IMG/VR virus record: IMGVR_UViG_3300037487_001276
Location: 1-29,041 of that record
Reading direction: 5' to 3' (one strand)
Length of the DNA stretch: 29,041 bases
DNA from: a virus
A program made the position numbers and the translations under genes. Under the pieces are notes generated by a model. That model saw only the letters and a list, made by a program, of their open reading frames with translations. It was not told the DNA's origin and searched no databases. Below are positions 1 through 7,641 of the stretch, one piece after another. Every line of letters starts with the position of its first letter. Within the stretch, counting starts at the first letter, position 1.

Positions 1-1499
1 GTGTAGGTGGCGGTGGGGGTGGAATAACTCAGCGCCGAAGGTGCGACTGCATTGACCCTAATGCTCAACGTAACTGGCGCTGCACCGCCAGTATTCGTGG
101 CGGTGACGGTATAGGAGGCTACAGCAGTCACAACTGTCGGTATGCCGCTGATCACACCTGTGGTAGTGTTCAGCGAGAGTCCCGCAGGAAGTGGGGGTGA
201 GACCGCGTAGGAAACCACCGCTCCACCGCCGCTGGTTGGCGTGTTGTTCGTAATCGCCGTGCCATTGGTGTAGATGGCGGGGTTGCTGGAATAAGTCAGC
301 GCCGAAGGTGCGACTGCGGCAGCTCTCGTCACCGTCACCGTATACGTTGTCGTAGAGTCATTTCCTGCTGTAACCACGGTAGTCAGAGTGTTTGGTCCAA
401 CATTCAGGGTGAGCGATCCACTCGCCGCGCCCGAAGTAACGGGATTGCTATTGACCGTTACAGTCGAAGTGCCATCCGTCACCGTAGGCGTAAGCGTGAC
501 TGAAGCAGTCGCATTCGTGACGGTTGCAGTGTAAATAAGTGTGCCAGCAGCAAAAGTAGGGCTTAAAGTTCCGCCACCAGTTAAAACAAGACTATTCAGA
601 GAAGAGACGTTAGACTCCGTTTCAAATGTAGAAACCCTATCGAAACTTCTGCCACCTACATTATCTGTAATAGATGCCTCGTAATTAAAATCTAATTGTG
701 CATTTCCATCTATTCCCAAAGATTCAGAAATTGATTTCAATGACGCATTATTAAAAGAATAAGTATATCCCTTTAACCTACAATCCTTCAAACCAAAAAC
801 AATTGAACCAGTCGGCAAAATTAAATTAGAAAAATTAATTCCTGTAATTTGATTCTTTACTACGGAAAATCTAATTGGCGCAGTAATCGGTAATTGAGGG
901 TATCTATAGCTTGGAACAGTTTGCCCCAAAAGAGTTATTGGTTTTCTTTGTATTGGTATTTCGAAAGAAAAAGATTGTATTGCAAAACCGCTAAGACTAA
1001 CCGTATTTGCCGAGCCTGAAAAAGAAACATCTATGTTTGAAGGCAACAAAGGAGAATAACTATCACTTGTTTGATCGGTTATTAATAAATTATTTCCAGT
1101 AGAATAAAACAAACCATCTGCTTCATAATTAAGAGAACCCTCAACTAAATTCCCAACAGAAGCACTAACAGAATAACTCGTAAGATAAGCTCCACTAATA
1201 AAATTACTACCAACTAAATCTTTAATTGTAAAATCAAATTTTTGCACTGATATAAATCCAGAATTTGAATTACGAAAATCATAAAAAGGATCATTTGATC
1301 CAGTAGCCAAAATCCACGAAAGAGAAAAGTCTATTTTTTGATTTGGGTTCTTTATTCTATTGCTAATATGGTAATCCCCAAGCCCTTGTAAGGTAGTGAC
1401 TTCTTGATCAAAGGAAAAATCATATTTTGTTATTCCTTTCAATCCTGTAGTGCCAAGATAAATTCTTGCATTACTAGAGTGAATCCTACTTACCGCCAT
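1..1499 (-). CDS. Tail tube-like protein with C-terminal Ig-like/cadherin-like domains (3' end outside window)
   Basis: An open frame starts at ATG 1499 and runs off the left edge without a stop, giving about 499 residues. The N-terminal 300 or so residues look like a paralogue of the gene at 1573-2805: both contain a segment of the form LSG(I/F)(S/A)IQS followed by a P-L/I-x-R-x-P-I pattern, and both have beta-rich, Ser/Asn-rich character. About residues 305-395 resemble a cadherin-like beta-sandwich (a TVTVTRAA-type end). They are followed by at least one and a half copies of a roughly 90-residue putative-Ig (He_PIG-like) unit beginning VAPSAL(T/S)YS. Inferred role: a virion tail protein displaying Ig domains, as lambda gpV does. 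The DNA under the Ig part (1 to about 540) is clearly more GC-rich than the rest, suggesting separate acquisition. A terminator and a late-promoter motif lie directly upstream. The tail-protein call is inferred from paralogy and position. Confidence 0.72.
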   Translation of the reverse strand, partial: MAVSRIHSSNARIYLGTTGLKGITKYDFSFDQEVTTLQGLGDYHISNRIKNPNQKIDFSLSWILATGSNDPFYDFRNSNSGFISVQKFDFTIKDLVGSNFISGAYLTSYSVSASVGNLVEGSLNYEADGLFYSTGNNLLITDQTSDSYSPLLPSNIDVSFSGSANTVSLSGFAIQSFSFEIPIQRKPITLLGQTVPSYRYPQLPITAPIRFSVVKNQITGINFSNLILPTGSIVFGLKDCRLKGYTYSFNNASLKSISESLGIDGNAQLDFNYEASITDNVGGRSFDRVSTFETESNVSSLNSLVLTGGGTLSPTFAAGTLIYTATVTNATASVTLTPTVTDGTSTVTVNSNPVTSGAASGSLTLNVGPNTLTTVVTAGNDSTTTYTVTVTRAAAVAPSALTYSSNPAIYTNGTAITNNTPTSGGGAVVSYAVSPPLPAGLSLNTTTGVISGIPTVVTAVASYTVTATNTGGAAPVTLSIRVNAVAPSALSYSTPTATY

Positions 1500-1507
1500 A
1501 TAAAGTA

Positions 1508-1517
1508 TTACACTATA
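1508..1517 (-). promoter_or_regulatory. Putative late promoter motif TATAGTGTAA
   Basis: On the minus strand TATAGTGTAA lies 8 nt upstream of ATG 1499 and just after a hairpin terminator. The same 10-mer, or TTTAGTGTAA, precedes the protease, portal and PhoH genes. It is inferred to be a late promoter core; no -35 box is obvious. Confidence 0.55.
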
Positions 1518-1524
1518 AAATAAT

Positions 1525-1556
1525 AAAACCCCATCAGATTACTCTGATAGGGTTTT
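1525..1556 (-). terminator. Rho-independent terminator after the tail-tube gene
   Basis: An inverted repeat (AAAACCC, ATCAGA, loop TTAC, TCTGAT, GGGTTTT with one mismatch) lies 17 nt past the stop of the gene at 1573-2805 and is followed on the minus strand by TTATTATTTT. It separates the two tail-tube-like genes just ahead of the late-promoter motif. Confidence 0.7.
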
Positions 1557-1572
1557 ACTAAATTTATATTAA

Positions 1573-2805
1573 TTATGGATTGTTGGCATATGAAGTCGTT
1601 CCGCTAATAAACGTTGGCTTTTCACTACTTGATCCCATTGCCGTTCCAGTTGAACCACCATAAGACCCCGACATAAATATGCCAGCGCTAGCTGATGTCG
1701 CTCCACCAATTTGAGCGGAAAACGTCAAATCAACTGTTTCGTTATCCTCAAGACCCATCGAAAAATTTTGACTGTCAAGAACTGCGCCTACCATTTTGTA
1801 TTTTAAAGTTTCAGCATTTGCACAGCGATTTAAAACCGAAATTGAAATATCTGTACCTCCTCCAAAAACACATCCAGTAAGAACACGTTGTAATGAACCA
1901 GATGCGAAATCAGTAACGAATGCGCTAATGCTACACGTTACATTAATTGGAAAATCGAGTGGTTTTGCAAATGGCAATTCATCACCAAGTTTTTCAATTG
2001 GAGTTCTGCTAAGAGGAACGTCAATATCTAAAGATTGAATACTAATGCCAGAAAGATCAACTCCACCAATAGAAAAAGAACTATTGCTAAAATTAATTGA
2101 CATGTCTCCAGCTCTTAATACATCAACAACGCTTGATCCAGTACTTGGAGCGGGAAGGACAAATAATCCAGTATCCACTTGTGCGGCAGTAGTTCTATTG
2201 ATGGCGGGATTTTTGAGTCCAGAACTTTGTCCAGTGTAAAAAATAATGTTGCCGCATTCCATTTCGACATCAGCTCTTGGAATTTCTCCAACCTTAAAGG
2301 AAGCTTTGTAGCTGTTCAAGGTCGCATTTCCAAAACCAATGACAGAATGGGTTGTTCTATTTGTGACAAAGGTTCCTGATTCGAATGCATCGATGCCTTC
2401 CGCAACGGTTAAAAGATAAAGATTTTTTTCTTTTTTGAGACCGTCTTCAGTCATAATTCCAGAAATAAATTGAGAGGAGGCGACATTTGCTCCAGAAATC
2501 CCCAGAGTATTTAAACCAAGATTAAATTCTTGATTTCCATCCATTAAATAATACCCAAAAGTAACTTTAGGTGTCAACTCTTTAAGCCTGACTGCTGCAA
2601 TTCTGGCTAATTGCCCGAATTCACGAACATCTGTTCTGGCTCCAGCGATATCAACATCAAAAGAAAAAGTGTCGATCCTGTTTAATTGAGTTGGGAACAT
2701 TCCACTTGCACCACTATTATTCGACGTATAATAAGACGAAGGGAGACATCCTGTGGGAGAAACATACAGGGCTTTACTTTGGGAGATAATTCTTGTTCTT
2801 GGCAT
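1573..2805 (-). CDS. Probable tail tube (major tail) protein
   Basis: This 410-residue protein has no signal peptide or membrane segment. It is rich in Ser, Gly, Thr and beta-prone segments, which fits a structural virion protein. Residues near 45-110 hold a strongly patterned stretch (NRIDTFSFDVDIAGARTDVRE), and the C-terminal half has the IQSLDIDVPLSRTPIEKLG segment shared with the neighbouring Ig-domain protein. Gene order (capsid, neck proteins, then this) matches where siphovirus tail tube genes lie. No Shine-Dalgarno is seen; A-rich sequence precedes the ATG. A weak TTTGTGTAA late-motif relative lies about 20 nt upstream of the ATG. A terminator follows. It is the best tail-tube candidate, but a baseplate or fibre role cannot be excluded. 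Confidence 0.6.
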   Translation of the reverse strand: MPRTRIISQSKALYVSPTGCLPSSYYTSNNSGASGMFPTQLNRIDTFSFDVDIAGARTDVREFGQLARIAAVRLKELTPKVTFGYYLMDGNQEFNLGLNTLGISGANVASSQFISGIMTEDGLKKEKNLYLLTVAEGIDAFESGTFVTNRTTHSVIGFGNATLNSYKASFKVGEIPRADVEMECGNIIFYTGQSSGLKNPAINRTTAAQVDTGLFVLPAPSTGSSVVDVLRAGDMSINFSNSSFSIGGVDLSGISIQSLDIDVPLSRTPIEKLGDELPFAKPLDFPINVTCSISAFVTDFASGSLQRVLTGCVFGGGTDISISVLNRCANAETLKYKMVGAVLDSQNFSMGLEDNETVDLTFSAQIGGATSASAGIFMSGSYGGSTGTAMGSSSEKPTFISGTTSYANNP

Positions 2806-2835
2806 AATGATTTATTTTTCACTTATTACACAAAT

Positions 2836-3714
2836 TTAAAGTCTTGGGAATCTATAAGTTGACAAATCAAAATCCAAAAATCCAATTAAAAAATTCTTAT
2901 TAAGTTTTTGCCTCATAGACTCACTTACAATTTTTGACACATTAACATTTGTGATTAACGATCTATTTTGAGATATACACGGTTGAGCGTCTTTTAACGT
3001 TGTATATTTATACGGGAAATTTTTTATAGAAAAGAACGCGCCATAAGGAAAATCTTCATAGGGAATATGAGTTAGCGTTTCTCTCGCGGAATCTCTAAAT
3101 GAAGATAAAATTGCGTCAAGAGTATAATTATCTCTTGTTAAAACAGTAACACGAATTCTTGTTTCAGTATTTTCTTCACCGCCCAAACTAAATTCCTTAT
3201 TATCCGCCGAAACCAAAGATATAAAACAAGCAGGAAGAAAATAAGTTTTCTCGTCTAATTTATCCGTTTTATTATAAAAATAAGCATTGGTCTGACCTAA
3301 TTCTAAAAAATCGCCATGAATAATAAGTTGTTGCTCATCTTCGTTACTAATATAAGTATTAACTTCTTTTACTGTGGAGTTCGCCGTAATCGTTAGTCCT
3401 GTTCCTGATGCTTGAGGAAATATTAATCTTCCGTTTTCGTAATCTGTATAAACATTAGATTGAGTTGTATTGCCAGTAACAAAAGAACCATTTACAAAAA
3501 ACCCAGAATTTGGCACATCTACATTTGATTCAGCGACCAATTGCCTAAACTCTCCCTGATAACCATAATAACCACTTGGAATATCATAAGCCTTGACATA
3601 TTTAAAATTGTTGCTTAAATTTATATTATAAGCTTTTACTTTTGAGGAAACTAAACGATTCTCAAACCATAAATAAAAACTAGATAAAATATTATGATCA
3701 AATTGGGCTTTCAT
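2836..3714 (-). CDS. Conserved virion protein, neck or tail-completion candidate
   Basis: This 292-residue protein has no recognisable catalytic motif. It is rich in Asn, Tyr, Phe and Ser and appears mostly beta, without membrane segments. Its ATG overlaps the stop of the upstream gene in the form TTTAATG (base 3714 shared), so the two are probably translationally coupled. It sits fourth after the capsid protein, in the stretch where tail phages encode head-tail connector, tail terminator and tail completion proteins, just before the tail-tube candidate. A tail terminator or adaptor role is inferred from position alone. Confidence 0.6.
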   Translation of the reverse strand: MKAQFDHNILSSFYLWFENRLVSSKVKAYNINLSNNFKYVKAYDIPSGYYGYQGEFRQLVAESNVDVPNSGFFVNGSFVTGNTTQSNVYTDYENGRLIFPQASGTGLTITANSTVKEVNTYISNEDEQQLIIHGDFLELGQTNAYFYNKTDKLDEKTYFLPACFISLVSADNKEFSLGGEENTETRIRVTVLTRDNYTLDAILSSFRDSARETLTHIPYEDFPYGAFFSIKNFPYKYTTLKDAQPCISQNRSLITNVNVSKIVSESMRQKLNKNFLIGFLDFDLSTYRFPRL

Positions 3715-4337
3715 TAAATTTTAGTAAGTTTCCTCTTAAAGTTATTTATTATTGCGGATAAATAAGAAGTATTTTTAAATTTTACACCAGAAACTCTATT
3801 ATAGACCTGAACACCTGTATCGGAACGAGAATTATCAAATCCGTTTTCTGAATAAAGATATTGTCCTAATCCGCTAATTCCCCTCTCTATACCATCAACC
3901 CAACTTCTTCCAGAAAGCCAAGGAATAGGCGTTGCCGCATTAATCTCTTCTCTGCTTGGTATAGTTAAAGTTATTACATAACCTCCACTATTGTCTCTTC
4001 TTTTTACGGAGGTTCTTATTTTTTTATTTAAAATAGCCAAAACAGTTTCTATTGGAGAATCAGAAGATGAAAAACCAATAAATGAAAATAAATTACCATA
4101 GCCTCCTAGTAAACCACTAGTATTTGAAGCATTTGGGCCATCGTTTAATTCTGAAGTTACTGGATGAGATCTAAATTCTTCAACCATTTGCTCTTGCAAC
4201 ACATTAATTCTTGGCTCAATATATTCTTTAACGAGTTGGTTTGTTATTCTTGAATTATTTGCAACTATTTCTTTTAATAGTTGTTTTTTATCAATTGTAA
4301 TCTTGAACTTAGAAGAACTTAAAAAATTAGTTTTCAC
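3714..4337 (-). CDS. Neck/tail-completion candidate (HK97 gp10-like position)
   Basis: This 207-residue protein has a charged, helix-prone N-terminal third (lysine-rich, then repeated E/Q/V heptad-like residues to about residue 58), a Gly/Ser-rich middle (SGLLGGYGNLFSFIGFSSSD) and a beta-prone C-terminal part. HK97 gp10-type tail-completion proteins have a similar layout and genome position, but no diagnostic motif is visible, so this is positional inference. Its start overlaps the end of the upstream gene by 11 bases and its stop overlaps the next start (TTTAATG), so it sits in a tightly coupled operon. Confidence 0.55.
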   Translation of the reverse strand: MKTNFLSSSKFKITIDKKQLLKEIVANNSRITNQLVKEYIEPRINVLQEQMVEEFRSHPVTSELNDGPNASNTSGLLGGYGNLFSFIGFSSSDSPIETVLAILNKKIRTSVKRRDNSGGYVITLTIPSREEINAATPIPWLSGRSWVDGIERGISGLGQYLYSENGFDNSRSDTGVQVYNRVSGVKFKNTSYLSAIINNFKRKLTKI

Positions 4338-4773
4338 GTTTTAAGAATAAGGTATAAAAGTTTTGCGAAATCTGATCTTCAATTTTTAAGTCTGAATCAA
4401 GCACATAAAGTGTATCGTTGATTTCAATTTTTGAACAAATTTTAATTTTTTCAACAACTTCTGCTTTTACTTTGATTCTTACTCTTCCTTGAGAAGCTAT
4501 AAGATTAGTTTGTGCGCCAAAATCAACTATTGATTCAGTTTGAGAACTTGGATAATAGACCCTAGCTTGATATTCGTATTTAGTCAAAATTTTACTTAGT
4601 TGACTATTAGACTGATCTTTTACTCTTCCATATAATGGATTATAATTAGCGTTAACAGGAGCAACTTGAGTCTCTTCTACATAAACATATATTGTTTTTG
4701 CAAAAGTATCATGCATGTTATTCAATACATTATTAAATGCTGCCTTCTGCTCTGCTGTTAAATAAGATGCCAT
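4327..4773 (-). CDS. Head closure / stopper-like candidate
   Basis: This 148-residue protein has a helical N-terminus (MASYLTAEQKAAFNNVL) followed by beta-rich segments, including RVRIKVKAEVVEKI and EINDTLYVLDSDLKIEDQ. The pattern is of a small beta-barrel in which a short strand-turn motif ends the domain. Small beta-barrel head-closure proteins typically have this size and lie between the connector and tail-completion genes, as here. It is coupled to the upstream gene through a TTTAATG overlap at 4773. No catalytic residues are apparent. The assignment rests on size, order and secondary-structure impression only. Confidence 0.5.
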   Translation of the reverse strand: MASYLTAEQKAAFNNVLNNMHDTFAKTIYVYVEETQVAPVNANYNPLYGRVKDQSNSQLSKILTKYEYQARVYYPSSQTESIVDFGAQTNLIASQGRVRIKVKAEVVEKIKICSKIEINDTLYVLDSDLKIEDQISQNFYTLFLKREN

Positions 4774-5300
4774 TAAATAGATCTTCTGTATGCATTACTA
4801 TCTCTTGAATAATCAAGAGCGCCATAAGGGACTTCTCCATCAAGACCAGCAACTTGACTTGGGCCTCCCTGATTAGAATTATGTTGGAATACTAGATGAG
4901 TTAGTTTTTTTTCTGCGTCTCTAGCAAATGCAGAGAACGCACTTGAAACAGCCGCCTTGCTTTGTCTTTGAATAGTGGTATCGCCCTCTTTGATCATTAA
5001 CCAATCACTGGAAGCTTCTGCGCTTGTAGGATAAACAGAAGACCTAAGAGATTCTCTACTTGCTTTTTCATAATAATGAATTTCATATATAGTCGCAAAA
5101 ATATGAGATTCTTCTTTGGTTAATCCTCTTGGTTGAAAATTACCACTATTGTCAATAGTGAAGTCTTCGTGAATATAAGTATTCAACTCTCCAACGTGAG
5201 CGTCAAGCCATCCAGAAATATAAGAAATAGGAAAACGACTTGCATCTTCCTTAAACTCATATTTAATTATTGTATATGCTAAATTACCTAAATCGTTCAT
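4773..5300 (-). CDS. Head-tail connector (adaptor) candidate
   Basis: This 175-residue, mostly helical protein has an N-terminal stretch resembling connector proteins (LGNLAYTIIKYEFKEDASRF, then SGWLDAHVGELNTYIHEDF). A second helical region (EESHIFATIYEIHYYEKASRE) lies mid-protein, and the tail is disordered and Gly/Ser/Asn-rich with the sequence DGEVPYGALDYSRDS. Helical adaptor proteins of the lambda gpFII/HK97 gp6 class occupy this place between capsid and closure genes. The start overlaps the stop of the upstream gene (TTTAATG at 5300), indicating coupled translation. Function is inferred from order and predicted helix content. Confidence 0.5.
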   Translation of the reverse strand: MNDLGNLAYTIIKYEFKEDASRFPISYISGWLDAHVGELNTYIHEDFTIDNSGNFQPRGLTKEESHIFATIYEIHYYEKASRESLRSSVYPTSAEASSDWLMIKEGDTTIQRQSKAAVSSAFSAFARDAEKKLTHLVFQHNSNQGGPSQVAGLDGEVPYGALDYSRDSNAYRRSI

Positions 5301-5734
5301 TAAATACCCTCTTTAAAGAGTCTTACAACCGATTCGTAATTTGGGGAACTTGGATCAATAATTGGTCTGCCAGAAACAGATGATCCAATATTATGTTGCC
5401 TAATATATATTTCTAAAGACCTCTTGAGATTCTTTTTTAATTCAATGCTATTTCTTGTTGGGGGGATTCCAATTTTTATAGATAGATTTTGCAAATCTGT
5501 CAAAGTCATTGATTCTAACTTTTCGGCAAAGATTTCTTGATTTAATGTACCATAAGGATTCATCGTTTTAACGCCAAGAAGTTCTTCTAAATCTCTTAAA
5601 TTTTGAATGTCTTCTTCTTTTCTATTCTTTCCATCAACTACATCGAACTCTTCAAGATGTTTTGTATCGTAATCTCTCTTAGGATTTTCTTTTTTATCTT
5701 GGGCGATTATTTTGTCGTATTCTTCTGGATTCAT
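5300..5734 (-). CDS. SAP-like domain protein in the head-neck operon
   Basis: I place the start at ATG 5734 (MNPEEYDK, 144 residues). The longer form starting at 5767 would add 11 residues encoded by the T-rich DNA just after the capsid terminator and is unlikely. The N-terminal half is highly charged. Roughly residues 75-115 read as a SAP/Rho-N-like helix-turn-helix pattern (LTDLQNLSIKIGIPPTRNSI, then ELKKNLKRSLEIY), a fold usually associated with nucleic-acid binding. It is the first gene after the strong terminator behind the capsid gene, and its stop overlaps the next start. The role is unknown; a DNA-contacting head or neck accessory is possible. Confidence 0.6.
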   Translation of the reverse strand: MNPEEYDKIIAQDKKENPKRDYDTKHLEEFDVVDGKNRKEEDIQNLRDLEELLGVKTMNPYGTLNQEIFAEKLESMTLTDLQNLSIKIGIPPTRNSIELKKNLKRSLEIYIRQHNIGSSVSGRPIIDPSSPNYESVVRLFKEGI

Positions 5735-5770
5735 ACTATATAATAAATAATTTTTAAAAAAAATCAAAAA

Positions 5771-5804
5771 AAAAGAGCCGCCCCTTTCGGGACGACTCTT
5801 TTAA
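5771..5804 (-). terminator. Rho-independent terminator after the major capsid gene
   Basis: On the minus strand an 11-12 bp GC-rich stem (AAGAGTCGTCCC / GGGGCGGCTCTT, with G-U pairs) closes a CGAAAG-type loop and is followed by an uninterrupted T-run. It starts about 12 nt past the capsid stop and would cap the abundant head-gene transcript. Confidence 0.85.
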
Positions 5805-5815
5805 ATTTAATCTTA

Positions 5816-6964
5816 TTAGACGAAAATTCCAACAAGAGCGCGGTCATCAAGAATAACGCGACCTTCTTCAAGACGGCCATAATAGCCGATCTTGTTTTGG
5901 CGCATTGAGAATTGATCATCAACTGCAACTGTGAGTTCAGCAGTGCCACCTTCGTCAAGAAGTACTGGACGAATAAGAGCATCGCGTGAACGATCAACAC
6001 CGATGAGAATTTCATCAGCAGTAGTCCAAGCAGTATTACCACCAGATGGACCAGCAAGAGTAGCACCAGAAGCAGTAAGAACTGCGTCAAAGATTTTATT
6101 GAAACGTTGTCCGACTCCCATTTCAAGAACTTCGATGATATTGATACCATAGAAGCTTGGAAGACCAGCAGCACTATAGAGTTGCTCGCGCAAAGCATCC
6201 GTAGCGGGAATACCAGTAGTATTCGTTGAAATACCTGCTCTGGAGTTAATTGGGTTATATGCCATTGCACGAAGCTCTTGAACCATTTCTGGTGAAACAA
6301 GAAGATCGGTAACGCCAATTTTTGTACCACCAACAGGAGTACCGCCTGAGAAAGAAGCATTGATGCGCTTGCTCAAGGTAATAAGTCTATTGAAGTCATT
6401 AAGCGTCAATACATCAGTAGTTGTGGAACCAATGATGTGATTGCCTTTTGCAACAGAGCCACCAGCCGAAGACTTAGTAGATCCATTAACAAGAGCAGTG
6501 GCGATTACATTGAATGCTGTTTTCTCTTGCTTAAGAAGGATTTCTTGAGCCATACGGGTAAAGGTCTTGCTGACAACATCAAGGCGGCTCTTGCTAGCAT
6601 ACTTACGGTCGAAAGCATATGCTGTATCGAGAGTATAGGTGCTGAACTTGAGTTCGTTATGAGCTGGGAAAACTTGGCTGTATGGAAGACCACCAGCAAC
6701 TTGTTGCGAATAAACTTGGATGTAATCCTCGTCTGTGATATCGTGGAAGAGATCAAGAGGAAGTGATGGATTATCATCGTGTTGATAAGTGAATGTTTGG
6801 AATAAGCTTCCAACTGAAACAGCATTGTTGATAACTTGATTTAGCACTGGGCCAATAAGAGTTGCAACCGCAGCTTGAGCCTCGTAAGCTTCTTCACGAT
6901 TATTGCTTGCCATAGCTTTCACTAATGCAAGTTGTTCTTCTGTTCTTTTAATAGTAATTTTCAT
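5816..6964 (-). CDS. Major capsid protein, HK97-like fold
   Basis: This 382-residue protein has features expected of an HK97-fold capsid protein: a helical N-terminal arm (residues 1-45), a Gln/His/Asp-rich E-loop-like region, a long spine-helix region (SKTFTRMAQEILLKQEKTAF near 130-150), alternating Gly/Ala/Thr beta segments, and a C-terminal segment ending in strand-forming residues (GRVILDDRALVGIFV). It lies downstream of protease-scaffold and a decoration-like gene and is followed by the strongest terminator of the left arm, consistent with high expression. The start has no Shine-Dalgarno; A-rich sequence precedes it. No obvious protease-cleaved N-terminal domain is visible, though short trimming is possible. 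Confidence 0.85.
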   Translation of the reverse strand: MKITIKRTEEQLALVKAMASNNREEAYEAQAAVATLIGPVLNQVINNAVSVGSLFQTFTYQHDDNPSLPLDLFHDITDEDYIQVYSQQVAGGLPYSQVFPAHNELKFSTYTLDTAYAFDRKYASKSRLDVVSKTFTRMAQEILLKQEKTAFNVIATALVNGSTKSSAGGSVAKGNHIIGSTTTDVLTLNDFNRLITLSKRINASFSGGTPVGGTKIGVTDLLVSPEMVQELRAMAYNPINSRAGISTNTTGIPATDALREQLYSAAGLPSFYGINIIEVLEMGVGQRFNKIFDAVLTASGATLAGPSGGNTAWTTADEILIGVDRSRDALIRPVLLDEGGTAELTVAVDDQFSMRQNKIGYYGRLEEGRVILDDRALVGIFV

Positions 6965-6990
6965 TATATTTCGTGATTTTAAATAAGTTA

Positions 6991-7623
6991 TTAGAGATCG
7001 ATTTTGACCATTGCGTAGTAACCAGTTGCAAAATCAGCATCTTGTGTTGATTCGCGTGTTCCAGTTGCTAAGACAGTTCCGACCTTAAAGGCAGCATAAG
7101 TTGTCTTAAGAGTAGGTGTGCCAACTCCAGTAAGCAAACCATTGGTTGCAGGAACGACCCAATCACCGACAGCAGGACGAACAGTAGATCCGTTTTCGAA
7201 TGCATTTTGAGAGAATGTAAACACTCCCTTTGCAGCAACAGGAACAGCTTCGCCAGAAACGACACATTGAAGTTCGGCTTTCTTTTCTGGATAGTAAAGT
7301 AAGTTTTGTCCATTTTCATCAACAGTACGAACGTCTCTAAGCATGATGCCAAGAGCGCCAGTCAGGAAATCCCCAGTTCCAGTTACTTTAGTAACTTTAT
7401 AAGGAACCGCTGGATAAAGAGACGATGCGTGAGCAATCGTATTTAAATATGCATTTGCGTCACCGCGAGTTGTGTATTGAATTGGATCTAAGTCAAGGTT
7501 AGCGGAGCTAACTCTAACAAGCGATCCAGCTTCACCAGTAGCTGCGTCTAATGAATAGAAGTTGATAACTTCTTGTTCAGAATATTGACGAAACGGTAAT
7601 AGTCTTGATATTGTATTTGCCAT
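6991..7623 (-). CDS. Probable capsid decoration/stabilisation protein
   Basis: This 210-residue protein sits between the protease-scaffold and capsid genes, where head decoration or stabilisation proteins are often encoded. It is compositionally a beta-rich, Gly/Ala/Thr/Val-rich virion protein with paired barrel-like segments (KKAELQCVVSGEAVPVAAKG and VGDWVVPATNGLLTGVGTP). It has no Cys cluster, signal or membrane segment. It shares the leftward head operon, 18 nt after the scaffold gene and 26 nt before the capsid gene, so it is expected to be made in capsid-like amounts. The decoration call is inference from position and composition; a minor capsid role remains possible. Confidence 0.6.
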   Translation of the reverse strand: MANTISRLLPFRQYSEQEVINFYSLDAATGEAGSLVRVSSANLDLDPIQYTTRGDANAYLNTIAHASSLYPAVPYKVTKVTGTGDFLTGALGIMLRDVRTVDENGQNLLYYPEKKAELQCVVSGEAVPVAAKGVFTFSQNAFENGSTVRPAVGDWVVPATNGLLTGVGTPTLKTTYAAFKVGTVLATGTRESTQDADFATGYYAMVKIDL

Positions 7624-7641
7624 AATATTTTAGTTTTAAGA

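Noticed and set aside
5764-6360. 198-residue minus-strand frame overlapping the capsid gene
   Set aside because: It lies in another frame of the capsid gene, its product is an implausible Leu/Val-rich run, and it crosses the terminator.
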